This document shows, in pieces, positions 1-7,144 of a DNA stretch of 26,204 nucleotides. The first letter of the stretch is position 1, and each line of letters begins with the position of its first letter. The position numbers were made by a program, and so were the translations under genes. Below the pieces are notes generated by a model. The model ran no database searches. It worked only from the letters and a program-made list of their open reading frames with translations, and was not told the DNA's origin. Source of the stretch: an uncultured Clostridia bacterium (GTDB lineage Bacteria; Bacillota; Clostridia; Oscillospirales; JAAYOS01); contig CALXAZ010000015.1 of the NCBI GenBank assembly GCA_944386395.1, positions 1-26,204 on the forward strand, in the 5' to 3' direction.

Positions 1-721
1 CAGCAACACAGTTATTTAAAAAGTACGCTCCTACACCGCTGCGCCACTTGTCTATATCAAATTCAAAGCTTCCGTTATCTATCTCGCTATCACTTAGGGT
101 AACCAAAATCCCATCTTCAAAATACAAATTTTCACTATCTATATACCCCTCATCACACAGCTCGTCAAACGTTGACTCAACTACCTCCAGACCATATTCT
201 TCGCTTATTTCCCAGCAAAAGATCTCTTTTTCTGCATCACCCATATTTTCTACATTTGTAAAGTCAAACGCTATCATCAGTATATCTGAATTCAGCGCCG
301 GGTCTGTATTGTACAAATCATTAAACACGTTTTTATATAGCCCGGTAACAGAATCCTCTCTGCCAACTACTCTGAGTGTCTCCGGCTCATAGAGCTTTCC
401 CGGGTATGTCTCCATTATCATACCACTATATTCTATTTCAACAAGCGTCCCCTCTGTAATGTCTGATACCGAGACAACTTCGTCTCCTTCTCCAACAAGC
501 TCTAGTCCGTTGAGCTCCAACCGGATAAACTCTCCCGAATTTCCGGCAATTGAGATAATTCCGTCCTTATTCGTAACTACTTTCCCGGCATAGATTTCTC
601 TATCGACTTTCTCTGTTGTGGAGGTGACCTGTGCACTACTTGTTTCTGTGATCTCTACCTGACTACATCCTGTCAATACCATTATTGTAGCCACAAGAAG
701 AACTGCAAATATACGCCTCAT
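1..721 (-). CDS. Putative lipoprotein, DUF3221/YobA-like, 3' end off window
   Basis: This open frame of at least 240 codons reads from an ATG at 719-721 to the window edge without a stop, so the C-terminus is missing. The N-terminus is MRRIF followed by a hydrophobic stretch and LTGC, a signal peptidase II lipobox with the lipidated Cys at residue 19. A Ser/Thr-rich spacer follows. The section around residues 45-125 (GKVV...ISIAGNSGEFIRLEL... VEIEYSGMIMETYPGKL) resembles the small OB-like DUF3221 fold of extracellular lipoproteins; this is a family guess. The remainder is acidic and unrecognised. A GGGGAAAGGA ribosome binding site precedes the start. It lies downstream of the rplQ terminator and has its own upstream region, so it is probably a separate unit. 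Function is unknown; the surface location is fairly secure. Confidence 0.72.
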   Translation of the reverse strand, partial: MRRIFAVLLVATIMVLTGCSQVEITETSSAQVTSTTEKVDREIYAGKVVTNKDGIISIAGNSGEFIRLELNGLELVGEGDEVVSVSDITEGTLVEIEYSGMIMETYPGKLYEPETLRVVGREDSVTGLYKNVFNDLYNTDPALNSDILMIAFDFTNVENMGDAEKEIFCWEISEEYGLEVVESTFDELCDEGYIDSENLYFEDGILVTLSDSEIDNGSFEFDIDKWRSGVGAYFLNNCVA

Positions 722-747
722 GCTTTTTCCTTTCCCCTAGTGTTTGG

Positions 748-766
748 TCGAATCATTATCATTATG
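748..766 (-). promoter_or_regulatory. Fur-box-like sequence upstream of lipoprotein gene
   Basis: On the minus strand this reads CATAAT GATAAT GATTCGA. It agrees with 14 of 19 positions of the classical Fur consensus, built from NATAAT repeats, but the right half is degenerate. It lies about 27 bp before the lipoprotein start. AT-rich leaders produce such repeats by chance, so this is only a candidate site. Confidence 0.25.
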
Positions 767-861
767 TGAAAATTTGACTTTTCCATGTATTTAGACTATT
801 TTTTTACAGTTTTGTTCCGCTCATATGGATATTATTTGCCAGCAAACGTAAATGTAAACAA

Positions 862-887
862 AAAGGAGCACCAGATGGTGCCCCTTT
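862..887 (-). terminator. Intrinsic terminator of the S10-spc-alpha cluster
   Basis: Just past the rplQ stop the minus strand forms AAAGG-G-GCACCA, loop TC, TGGTGC-T-CCTTT, followed by TTTTTGTTT. The stem is about 11 bp with one internal mismatch and the U-run is good. It separates the ribosomal cluster from the lipoprotein gene downstream. Confidence 0.85.
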
Positions 888-896
888 AATATTTTA

Positions 897-1235
897 TCAG
901 TCTACCAGCTCTACAATCGCCATCTCAGCAGCATCGCCGCGGCGCGGTCCGATGCGCATTATGCGTGTATATCCGCCGTTACGCTCAGTATACTTCGGCG
1001 CAATATCGTCGAAAAGCTTCTTTACAACATCTTCTTTTTTAATGTATGTCATAGCCTGGCGTCTCGCAGCGAGCGTATTTTTCTTGCCAATGGTAACCAT
1101 CTTTTCAGCAACAGGCGCAACCTCTTTAGCTCTTGTTATAGTGGTCTGAATCCTGCCGTTTTCAAGCAGATAGGTCACCATAGCTCTCATATCCGCACGG
1201 CGATGAGCGCTGGCGCGTCCCAGTTTTCTAGGCAT
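897..1235 (-). CDS. rplQ: 50S ribosomal protein L17 (bL17)
   Basis: The 112-residue product begins MPRKLGRASAHRRADMRAM, the hallmark N-terminus of bL17, and ends in the family pattern RIMRIGPRRGDAAEMAIVELVD. Length is near the usual ~115-130 residues for bacteria. bL17 sits on the solvent side of the large subunit near the exit tunnel. It is the last gene of the cluster, 42 nt after rpoA, with a GGGAGG ribosome binding site before the ATG and a terminator hairpin right after the TGA stop. The rpoA-rplQ pairing is the standard bacterial arrangement. Confidence 0.98.
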   Translation of the reverse strand: MPRKLGRASAHRRADMRAMVTYLLENGRIQTTITRAKEVAPVAEKMVTIGKKNTLAARRQAMTYIKKEDVVKKLFDDIAPKYTERNGGYTRIMRIGPRRGDAAEMAIVELVD

Positions 1236-1277
1236 TTGAATAACCTCCCTAAAGGATTAAATCAGTATAGTATCAGC

Positions 1278-2225
1278 TCAGTTGTCCTCGCTTGCAAGCC
1301 CCAGACCCATAGCAGCAAGCTTGTTGATAACTTCATCAAGCGATTTGCGTCCGAGGTTGCGGACCTTCATCATGTCAGTCTCCGTCCTGTTTATAAGATC
1401 TTCCACTGTGTTGATACCAGCACGCTTAAGACAGTTGAACGAACGAACCGAGAGATCCAGCTCCTCTATTGTCATCTCAAGCACCTTGTCGCGCTGCGCC
1501 TCAGTCTTTTCAACAACTGTGGACTTGGCGCTTATGGTTTCTGACAGGTCGGTAAACAGATTTAGATGATCACAGAGGATCTTTGCCCCCAGGCTCACAG
1601 CATCTCTTGCCGAGATAACACCATTCGTCCAAACCTCAAGTGTCAGCTTATCCAGGTCTGTCATATTTCCAACTCGGGTATTTTCGACCGAATAATTGAC
1701 CTTCTTTACCGGGGAATAGAGTGAATCTACCGGAATCTCACCTATGATAGACTGCGCACCTTTATTCTTCTCTGCCGAAACATATCCCCTGCCCTGACCA
1801 AGGACAAGCTCCATATTTAGAACAGCATCCGGACCTAATGTCGCAATGTGGTGTTCCGGATTCAATATCTCAACTTCGCCGTCGGATTTTATATCTCCTG
1901 CAACAACTTCGCGTGCTCCGGAAGCCTCGATATATACCGTTTTGGAGCCGGGGCTATGGAGCTTTGCTATAATACCTTTTACATTAAGGACAATTTCTGT
2001 AACATCTTCCTTAACGCCTATGATCGTCGAGAACTCGTGCTGTACTGTAGCAATTTTTATCTTTGTAACAGCTGTTCCCGGGAGAGACGAGAGCAGAACA
2101 CGTCTGAGCGAGTTTCCAAGTGTTGTGCCATAGCCCCGCTCAAGCGGCTCTACGACAAACTTTCCATAGGAAAGATCGTCTTCGGTTCCAATGCACTCTA
2201 TGCGCGGTCTTTCAATTTCTACCAT
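1278..2225 (-). CDS. rpoA: DNA-directed RNA polymerase subunit alpha
   Basis: This 315-residue protein matches the usual alpha length. The N-terminal assembly domain (about residues 1-230) contains the typical EPLERGYGTTLGNSLRRVLL segment near residues 26-45, which drives alpha dimerisation and binding of beta and beta'. After a linker, the C-terminal domain (about 248-310) carries the ELDLSVRSFNCLKRAGI and KVRNLGRKSLDEV helices that contact UP-element DNA and activators. An AAGGAGGG ribosome binding site precedes the ATG. The gene follows rpsD after an unusually long 71-nt spacer that contains a GC-rich hairpin. Confidence 0.99.
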   Translation of the reverse strand: MVEIERPRIECIGTEDDLSYGKFVVEPLERGYGTTLGNSLRRVLLSSLPGTAVTKIKIATVQHEFSTIIGVKEDVTEIVLNVKGIIAKLHSPGSKTVYIEASGAREVVAGDIKSDGEVEILNPEHHIATLGPDAVLNMELVLGQGRGYVSAEKNKGAQSIIGEIPVDSLYSPVKKVNYSVENTRVGNMTDLDKLTLEVWTNGVISARDAVSLGAKILCDHLNLFTDLSETISAKSTVVEKTEAQRDKVLEMTIEELDLSVRSFNCLKRAGINTVEDLINRTETDMMKVRNLGRKSLDEVINKLAAMGLGLASEDN

Positions 2226-2246
2226 TAAATACCCTCCTTGTCAAAG

Positions 2247-2267
2247 GTGCGGCGGTACCGGCCGCAC
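2247..2267 (-). other. GC-rich hairpin in the rpsD-rpoA spacer
   Basis: The minus-strand RNA can form a perfect 7-bp stem, GTGCGGC with GCCGCAC, around a 7-nt loop. It ends about 11 nt before the rpoA ribosome binding site. There is no U-run, so it is not a simple terminator. Its role is unknown; it could stabilise or process the mRNA, or modulate rpoA translation. Confidence 0.5.
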
Positions 2268-2296
2268 GGTTTACAGCTTATGCCAATATTGAGGGA

Positions 2297-2926
2297 TTAC
2301 TTGGAATACAACTCGACGATAAGGTGCTCCTCGACCGGGAGGTCAACATCTGCCCTTTCAGGAAGATTAATGACTTTTCCCTGAAGTGTATTCTGGTCGA
2401 AATCCAACCATTTTGCAACAGGCTTCGAACTATTTGCCTCTATAACAGCCTTAAATTTCTCAAGGCTGCGGCTAGAGTCCTTTAGAGCGATAACATCGCC
2501 AGCCTTAACGAGATAAGAAGGGATGTTAACTTTTTTACCATTCACGGTGAAATGCCCATGCCGGACAAGCTGCCTTGCCTCCGGACGGGACATTGCCATG
2601 CCCATGCGGTAAACAACGTTATCGAGACGTGTCTCGAGTATCTGAAGCAGGTTTTCACCGGGAGTACCTGTGCTGCGCTTTTCTGCCATTGCAAAGTACT
2701 TTCTAAACTGGCTTTCAAGAACGCCATAATAGCGGCGCACCTTCTGCTTTTCACGGGACTGTATCCCGTATTCGCTCAGCTTTTTACGTCCCTGTCCATG
2801 CTGACCGGGAGCATAGGCGCGGCGGTCGATGGAACACTTATCGGAAAAGCAGCGGTCTCCCTTGAGAAACAGCTTCTGACCTTCACGGCGGCAGAGCCGG
2901 CATACGGCCTCAGTATATCTTGCCAT
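2297..2926 (-). CDS. rpsD: 30S ribosomal protein S4 (uS4), zinc-finger form
   Basis: The 209-residue product starts MARYTEAVCRLCRREGQ and carries Cys9, Cys12, Cys26 and Cys31, the four-cysteine zinc site of the C+ form of S4. The S4 RNA-binding domain lies around residues 97-160 (RLDNVVYRMGMAMSRPEARQ, then NGKKVNIPSYLVKAGDVI). S4 nucleates assembly of the small subunit body on 16S rRNA. In many bacteria S4 also autoregulates its operon, but no known S4-binding pseudoknot was identified here. It follows rpsK by 20 nt. Confidence 0.98.
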   Translation of the reverse strand: MARYTEAVCRLCRREGQKLFLKGDRCFSDKCSIDRRAYAPGQHGQGRKKLSEYGIQSREKQKVRRYYGVLESQFRKYFAMAEKRSTGTPGENLLQILETRLDNVVYRMGMAMSRPEARQLVRHGHFTVNGKKVNIPSYLVKAGDVIALKDSSRSLEKFKAVIEANSSKPVAKWLDFDQNTLQGKVINLPERADVDLPVEEHLIVELYSK

Positions 2927-2946
2927 TAATTAGACACCTCCATCAA

Positions 2947-3345
2947 TTAAACGCGTCTGCGCTTCGGCGGACGGCAGCCATTGTGCGGAATTGGGGTAAC
3001 GTCTTTTATCATGTTTACCTCAAGCCCCGCTGCCTGCAGTGCGCGGATAGCCGCTTCACGCCCTGAACCGGGACCTTTAACATAGACCTCTACGGTCTTA
3101 AGCCCATGCTCCATTGCAGCCTTCGCCGCTGTCTCGGCAGCTGTCTGTGCGGCAAATGGCGTGGACTTTCTTGAGCCACGAAACCCAAGACCGCCGGCGC
3201 TTGCCCATGAAAGAGCATTCCCCTGGAGGTCTGTGATAGTGACCAGAGTATTGTTGAAGGAGGAGCTGATATGAGCGGCGCCCTTCTCGATATTCTTGCG
3301 CTCACGGCGCTTCTTGATGACTGTACGTCTTCTGGGACTCGGCAT
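2947..3345 (-). CDS. rpsK: 30S ribosomal protein S11 (uS11)
   Basis: This 132-residue protein has the uS11 core HISSSFNNTLVTITDLQGN, the glycine-rich SAGGLGFRGSRKSTPFAAQ stretch, and the conserved C-terminus DVTPIPHNGCRPPKRRRV. uS11 lies on the platform of the small subunit and contacts the mRNA exit region. A strong AAGGAGG ribosome binding site precedes the ATG at 3343-3345. It sits between rpsM and rpsD in the usual alpha-operon order, 12 nt after rpsM. Confidence 0.98.
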   Translation of the reverse strand: MPSPRRRTVIKKRRERKNIEKGAAHISSSFNNTLVTITDLQGNALSWASAGGLGFRGSRKSTPFAAQTAAETAAKAAMEHGLKTVEVYVKGPGSGREAAIRALQAAGLEVNMIKDVTPIPHNGCRPPKRRRV

Positions 3346-3357
3346 CTTACTTCCTCC

Positions 3358-3726
3358 TTACTTCTTCTTACCGGCAATAGTCTTTTTAGGACCTTTGCGG
3401 GTACGTGCATTTGTCTTTGTGCGCTGCCCATGAACAGGAAGCCCACGGCGATGACGGAGACCGCGATAGCAGCCTATCTCTGTCAGACGCTTAATATTCA
3501 GAGCTATGTCGCGGCGGAGATCACCTTCGACATGATACTCTTTTTCTATGAGGTCACGCAGCTTTGCAACTTCGTCCTCTGTGAGGTCCTTAACTCTGGT
3601 ATCGGGATTTACTCCTGTTGCTGCCAGGATATCGCCCGACGACTTTTTGCCTATGCCGTAGATATAGGTGAGACCAATCTCTACCCTCTTATCTCTCGGC
3701 AGATCTATACCGGCAATACGAGCCAT
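3358..3726 (-). CDS. rpsM: 30S ribosomal protein S13 (uS13)
   Basis: The 122-residue product opens MARIAGIDLPRDKRVEIGLTYIYGIG and ends with RGLPVHGQRTKTNARTRKG followed by a Lys-rich tail, both diagnostic of uS13. The protein sits in the head of the small subunit and contacts P-site tRNA and the large subunit. Length is normal. It lies 16 nt after rpmJ, with a GGAGG ribosome binding site. Confidence 0.98.
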   Translation of the reverse strand: MARIAGIDLPRDKRVEIGLTYIYGIGKKSSGDILAATGVNPDTRVKDLTEDEVAKLRDLIEKEYHVEGDLRRDIALNIKRLTEIGCYRGLRHRRGLPVHGQRTKTNARTRKGPKKTIAGKKK

Positions 3727-3742
3727 ACTTTTTTACCTCCTA

Positions 3743-3856
3743 CTAACCTTGTCTCTGCTTGTGCTTCGGATTTTCGCAGATAACCATTACCTTGCCCTTG
3801 CGGCGGATGCTCTTGCACTTCTCGCACATGGGCTTTACAGACGGTCTTACTTTCAT
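3743..3856 (-). CDS. rpmJ: 50S ribosomal protein L36 (bL36), zinc form
   Basis: This 37-residue ORF is easily missed because of its size. The product begins MKVRPSVKPMCEKCKSIRRK and ends NPKHKQRQG. Cys11, Cys14, Cys27 and His32 form the zinc ribbon of the C+ L36 form, and the length matches the family. The ATG at 3854-3856 follows a TGGAGG ribosome binding site. It is preceded by an 87-nt spacer after infA with two potential hairpins, the longest internal gap of the cluster. Confidence 0.97.
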   Translation of the reverse strand: MKVRPSVKPMCEKCKSIRRKGKVMVICENPKHKQRQG

Positions 3857-3873
3857 GGTAAACCTCCATCTAT

Positions 3874-3943
3874 TGGGTCTTTCGACCCATTGCTTAAATG
3901 TTCTGCCAAACGCCGCATATTGCGACTGGCTTTTAATAAAATC
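3874..3943 (-). other. Two hairpins in the infA-rpmJ spacer
   Basis: Right after the infA stop, the minus strand can form a GCCA...TGGC stem enclosing CGC-AATAT-GCG (about 3918-3943). Nearer rpmJ it forms a perfect TGGGTC-GAAA-GACCCA hairpin (3874-3889) capped by a GNRA tetraloop, ending about 6 nt before the rpmJ ribosome binding site. Neither is followed by a U-run. Possible roles are RNA processing, mRNA stability or protein binding; none is shown. Confidence 0.45.
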
Positions 3944-4162
3944 TTACTTAGAACGCCAGGTTATCCTACCGCGGGTCAAGTCATACGGCGACATCTGCAC
4001 GGTCACCTTGTCCCCGGGAAGTATTCGGATGAAATTCATCCTGAGCTTTCCGGATATGTGAGCAAGAATCGTGTGACCATTGCCTATATCAACCTGGAAC
4101 ATGGCGTTTGGCAGTGATTCTACCACTGTACCTTCAAGCTCGATTACATCTTCTTTTGCCAA
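3944..4162 (-). CDS. infA: Translation initiation factor IF-1, TTG start
   Basis: The 72-residue product (MAKEDVIELEGTVVESLPNAMFQV...) is a full-length IF-1, a single S1-like OB fold that occupies the ribosomal A site during initiation. The family's usual first residues are encoded by TTG GCA AAA, with the TTG at 4160-4162, 4 nt after a GGAGGTAG ribosome binding site. No ATG fits the N-terminus, so a TTG start is inferred. The start overlaps the 3' end of the upstream KOW gene by 19 nt, which suggests translational coupling. Confidence 0.97.
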   Translation of the reverse strand: MAKEDVIELEGTVVESLPNAMFQVDIGNGHTILAHISGKLRMNFIRILPGDKVTVQMSPYDLTRGRITWRSK

Positions 4163-4452
4163 GAAGCTACCTCCTCATGTCCTGAGCGGGAATGCTCTTT
4201 AAACTCTCGCACTCCCATCCACAGTTCGCGGTTGCAAACTTTTTCCCCTCGCCGCAGCTTCTCTGCCACAGCTCCCTCAGGAAAGCCAACAACACGAATA
4301 TGCCTAACTTTTTTCCGCTTTGGTTTTTCGATCTTTCTTGCTCTGCCGTCAGCCACAAGAAGATATCCTTCTTCTTTGCCAACAACAAAGAAACATCTTC
4401 CCCTGTCGTGCCCCGCAAGGGAAACAACTGCCGCGCCTTCTTCCAGCTTCAT
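4144..4452 (-). CDS. KOW-domain RNA-binding protein (L14e-like)
   Basis: This 102-residue basic protein begins MKLEEGAAVVSLAGHDRGRCFFVVG, a KOW-type motif like that in archaeal and eukaryotic L14e and similar RNA-binding proteins. ADGRARKIEKPKRKKVRHI follows, and then a degenerate basic and acidic tail. Small KOW proteins at this exact place, between map and infA, are widespread in Clostridia and other Firmicutes. Their molecular role is unsettled; an rRNA or ribosome partner is likely. It starts inside the map stop (TGATG overlap) and its end overlaps infA by 19 nt, so map, this gene and infA are tightly coupled. Confidence 0.85.
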   Translation of the reverse strand: MKLEEGAAVVSLAGHDRGRCFFVVGKEEGYLLVADGRARKIEKPKRKKVRHIRVVGFPEGAVAEKLRRGEKVCNRELWMGVREFKEHSRSGHEEVASWQKKM

Positions 4453-5210
4453 CAGATGTCCTCTTCACCCGCAGTGAGTATCTCCGGGTCTCCATCTGTG
4501 ATAAGGATGGTATTTTCATAGTGCGCGGACAGGCTGCCATCCTCGGTCACCACAGTCCATTCGTTATCAAGCACCCTTACATCGAAAGTCCCGATATTTA
4601 TCATCGGTTCAACCGCAATTGTCATGCCCGCAACAAGCCGGGCTCCTCTCCCGGGGGCTCCAAAATTCGGTACCTCCGGCGACTCATGCAGCTGCGCGCC
4701 CACTCCGTGCCCAACATAGCTGCGGACAACGGAATATCCGTGCTTCTCTGCATAGACCTGGACCGCATGCGATATGTCGGATATCCTGTATCCGACCCGG
4801 GCATATTTTATGCCCTCGTAAAAACACTGCCGTGTAACTTCTATAAGCGCCTTTGCCTCGGCAGAGACGGTACCTGCCATAAAGGTTGCAGCGCAGTCCC
4901 CGTGGTACCCCTCGTGTATGGCTCCCACATCGATAGACACAATATCGCCATCATGTATCTTCCTCTTCCCAGGAATACCGTGAATGACTTCGTCGTTTAC
5001 AGAAATACACGCGCTCGCTGGAAAGCCCGCATACCCCTTGAATGAGGGCTTGGCGCCTTCCGAGCGAATGTACCGCTCAATAGCAGCATCTATCTCGGCG
5101 GTGGTGATGCCCGGTCTTACAAGCTTTCCGCCCACTATAAGCGCATTCTTTGTAATCCTACCAGCCTCACGCATCAATTCGATTTCCGCCGGCGACTTTA
5201 TATTTATCAT
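4452..5210 (-). CDS. map: Methionine aminopeptidase, type I
   Basis: This 252-residue enzyme removes the initiator methionine from nascent proteins. The pita-bread metal ligands are visible as Asp94 (SIDVG), Asp105 (HGDCA), His168 (GHGVG), Glu201 (VEPM) and Glu232 (YENTI). His77 (VIHGIPG) and His175 also match the family. There is no N-terminal zinc-finger extension; it is the short type Ia form. It follows adk after only 2 nt and overlaps the next gene by 1 nt, as expected for this segment of Firmicutes spc operons. Confidence 0.98.
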   Translation of the reverse strand: MINIKSPAEIELMREAGRITKNALIVGGKLVRPGITTAEIDAAIERYIRSEGAKPSFKGYAGFPASACISVNDEVIHGIPGKRKIHDGDIVSIDVGAIHEGYHGDCAATFMAGTVSAEAKALIEVTRQCFYEGIKYARVGYRISDISHAVQVYAEKHGYSVVRSYVGHGVGAQLHESPEVPNFGAPGRGARLVAGMTIAVEPMINIGTFDVRVLDNEWTVVTEDGSLSAHYENTILITDGDPEILTAGEEDI

Positions 5211-5212
5211 AG

Positions 5213-5842
5213 TTATATACCCAGGGTCTCGAATACCGAGTCCCTGATGTCTTCAACGCTGCCTACACCGTTTACCCTACGGAGCTTGCCGCGGCCCTCA
5301 TAAAAACTCTTGAGGGGCTCTGTCTCGTTGTGATAAACAGTGAGACGCGCTCTGACCGTCTCAGGATTGTCGTCGTCGCGCTGTATAAGCTCGCCGCCAC
5401 AATCGTCACATATGCCTTCCTTCTTGGGTGGATTGCCAGTTATATGGAAGGTCTTTCCGCAGTCTTTGCACACACGCCGCCCAGTCATGCGCTGCTCTAT
5501 CTCGCTATCAGAAACTTCTATCGAGAGGGCGCAATCTATCGACGCTATCTTCTCAAGCGCCTCTGCCTGGGGTATTGTGCGCGGGAAGCCATCGAGGATA
5601 TAACCGTTTGCACAGTCCGGCTCAGCAAGCCTATCCTCCATTATTCCAAGGATAATGTCATCTGGGACTAGCTTGCCCGCATCCATATACTCCTTGGCTT
5701 TCAGACCTGTCTGCGTGCCATTTTTTATAGCTTCACGAAGTATTGCCCCTGTGGAGATGGAGGGGATAGACAGCTTTTCACAGATGAAAGCCGCCTGCGT
5801 CCCCTTACCAGATCCTGGAGCTCCGAGTAAAATAAGCTTCAT
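5213..5842 (-). CDS. adk: Adenylate kinase, zinc-LID form
   Basis: The 209-residue enzyme catalyses ATP + AMP to 2 ADP. The P-loop is GAPGSGKG at residues 7-14. The AMP-binding region includes STGAILREA near 30-38 and DGFPRT at 84-89. The LID domain carries Cys125, Cys128, Cys145 and Cys148, the structural zinc site common in Gram-positive adenylate kinases. It follows secY by 15 nt and precedes map by 2 nt. The secY-adk-map order is typical and probably ties nucleotide balance to ribosome synthesis. Confidence 0.98.
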   Translation of the reverse strand: MKLILLGAPGSGKGTQAAFICEKLSIPSISTGAILREAIKNGTQTGLKAKEYMDAGKLVPDDIILGIMEDRLAEPDCANGYILDGFPRTIPQAEALEKIASIDCALSIEVSDSEIEQRMTGRRVCKDCGKTFHITGNPPKKEGICDDCGGELIQRDDDNPETVRARLTVYHNETEPLKSFYEGRGKLRRVNGVGSVEDIRDSVFETLGI

Positions 5843-5857
5843 GTTAATCGTAACTCC

Positions 5858-7144
5858 TTATGACAGGAATCCTTTGTAGTGGCGCATAACCATCTCAGAT
5901 TCCAGCTGCTTTACAGTCTCAAGCGCAACACCGACAACAATGAGCAGCGACGTACCGCCGATCGAAAGACCTGCAATATTAAGCCACTTGTTGAGGATAA
6001 TGGGCAGTATGGCAATAAAGCCGAGGAATATAGCGCCAAAAAGCGTTACCTTATGCAGTACTTTTGTCATAAAGTCCGAAGTCGGCTTGCCGGGACGGAA
6101 GCCAGGTATAAAACCACCATTTTTCTTGAGGTTATTTGCTATCTCAACCGGGTTAAATGAGATCGCCGTATAGAAATAGCTAAACAGGATAATGAGAATA
6201 AACAGAGCTATTGCATACAAAAGCGATGTGTTGGAAATGCCATCAAGGAATCCTTCCCAGAAGCTTCCCTCCGCTGGTGCCGGCAAAAATGCGGCTATCG
6301 TGGATGGGAAAGTTGCAATAGACTGAGCAAAGATTATCGGCATAACTCCGGACATATTCACCTTCATCGGGATAAAGGTAGACTGCCCTCCGTACATCCT
6401 GCGTCCAACAACTCTCTTTGCATACTGGACGGGTATGCGGCGCTCAGCATTTGTAATAAACACAACAAATCCAACTACCGCTACAGCTCCAACCAGCAAT
6501 ATGATAACTGTTATCCAGTGCGTATTACCATTCTGGACATCTCTACCAATAGTGGATATCATGCTGGGGATGCGCGAAACAATGGAGGCAAACAAAATAA
6601 CCGATATGCCGTTTCCAATACCCTTATCGGTAATCTGCTCACCAAGCCACATAACAAATGCAGAACCGGCTGTAAAAGAAAGCACGATCACAAGACCCGC
6701 CCAGAAGCTTGTGTCGGTAACAAAGCCATAGTTCTTTATCATGGTGTAATAGCCAAAACCTATGAGAAGGCCCAGCGCAACCGTAACATAACGAGTGATG
6801 GCAGCGATTTTCTTCTGACCCTCTTGACCGCCTTCCTTTTGCATACGCTCAAGCGCCGGGATAGCGATACACAAAAGCTGCATGATAATTGAGGAGTTGA
6901 TATACGGCTGGATACCTAGCGCAAACACCGTTGCAAGAGAAAATGCACCGCCCGACATCGCATCCATAAATCCGAAGAACGTGTTGGAGAACCTGCTCGA
7001 GAACATCGCCTGAAGCGCAGCCTGGTCGATATACGGCACAGGTATTGCAGAGCCAAATTGGTAGATAAGGAGTATAAAGAGCGTGAACAGGAGCTTCTTG
7101 CGTAAATCGGGGATCTTCCACGCGTTACGTAAGGTCTCTATCAC
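5858..7144 (-). CDS. secY: Preprotein translocase subunit SecY, GTG start
   Basis: This 428-residue membrane protein has the length and ten-helix profile of SecY, the channel of the Sec translocon. The N-terminus MIETLRNAWKIPDLRKKLLFT is family-typical. Conserved pieces include PYINSSIIMQLL (plug and TM2b region) and GTSLLIVVGVALETVKQLES near the end. The start codon is GTG at 7142-7144, directly abutting the rplO TAA stop, with the ribosome binding site (GAGGTGG) inside the rplO coding end. This suggests translational coupling with rplO. Confidence 0.98.
   Translation of the reverse strand: MIETLRNAWKIPDLRKKLLFTLFILLIYQFGSAIPVPYIDQAALQAMFSSRFSNTFFGFMDAMSGGAFSLATVFALGIQPYINSSIIMQLLCIAIPALERMQKEGGQEGQKKIAAITRYVTVALGLLIGFGYYTMIKNYGFVTDTSFWAGLVIVLSFTAGSAFVMWLGEQITDKGIGNGISVILFASIVSRIPSMISTIGRDVQNGNTHWITVIILLVGAVAVVGFVVFITNAERRIPVQYAKRVVGRRMYGGQSTFIPMKVNMSGVMPIIFAQSIATFPSTIAAFLPAPAEGSFWEGFLDGISNTSLLYAIALFILIILFSYFYTAISFNPVEIANNLKKNGGFIPGFRPGKPTSDFMTKVLHKVTLFGAIFLGFIAILPIILNKWLNIAGLSIGGTSLLIVVGVALETVKQLESEMVMRHYKGFLS

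Noticed and set aside
48..392. Plus-strand ORF of 114 codons
   Set aside because: It lies opposite the lipoprotein frame, which has a clear lipobox, ribosome binding site and no stop to the window edge. The plus-strand product is Ser-rich without features.
3271..3783. Long plus-strand ORF of 170 codons, and similar ones at 4320-5045, 8644-9339 and 12574-13266
   Set aside because: All are antisense to ribosomal or map genes, lack ribosome binding sites and show no family features. They reflect codon bias of the real genes.
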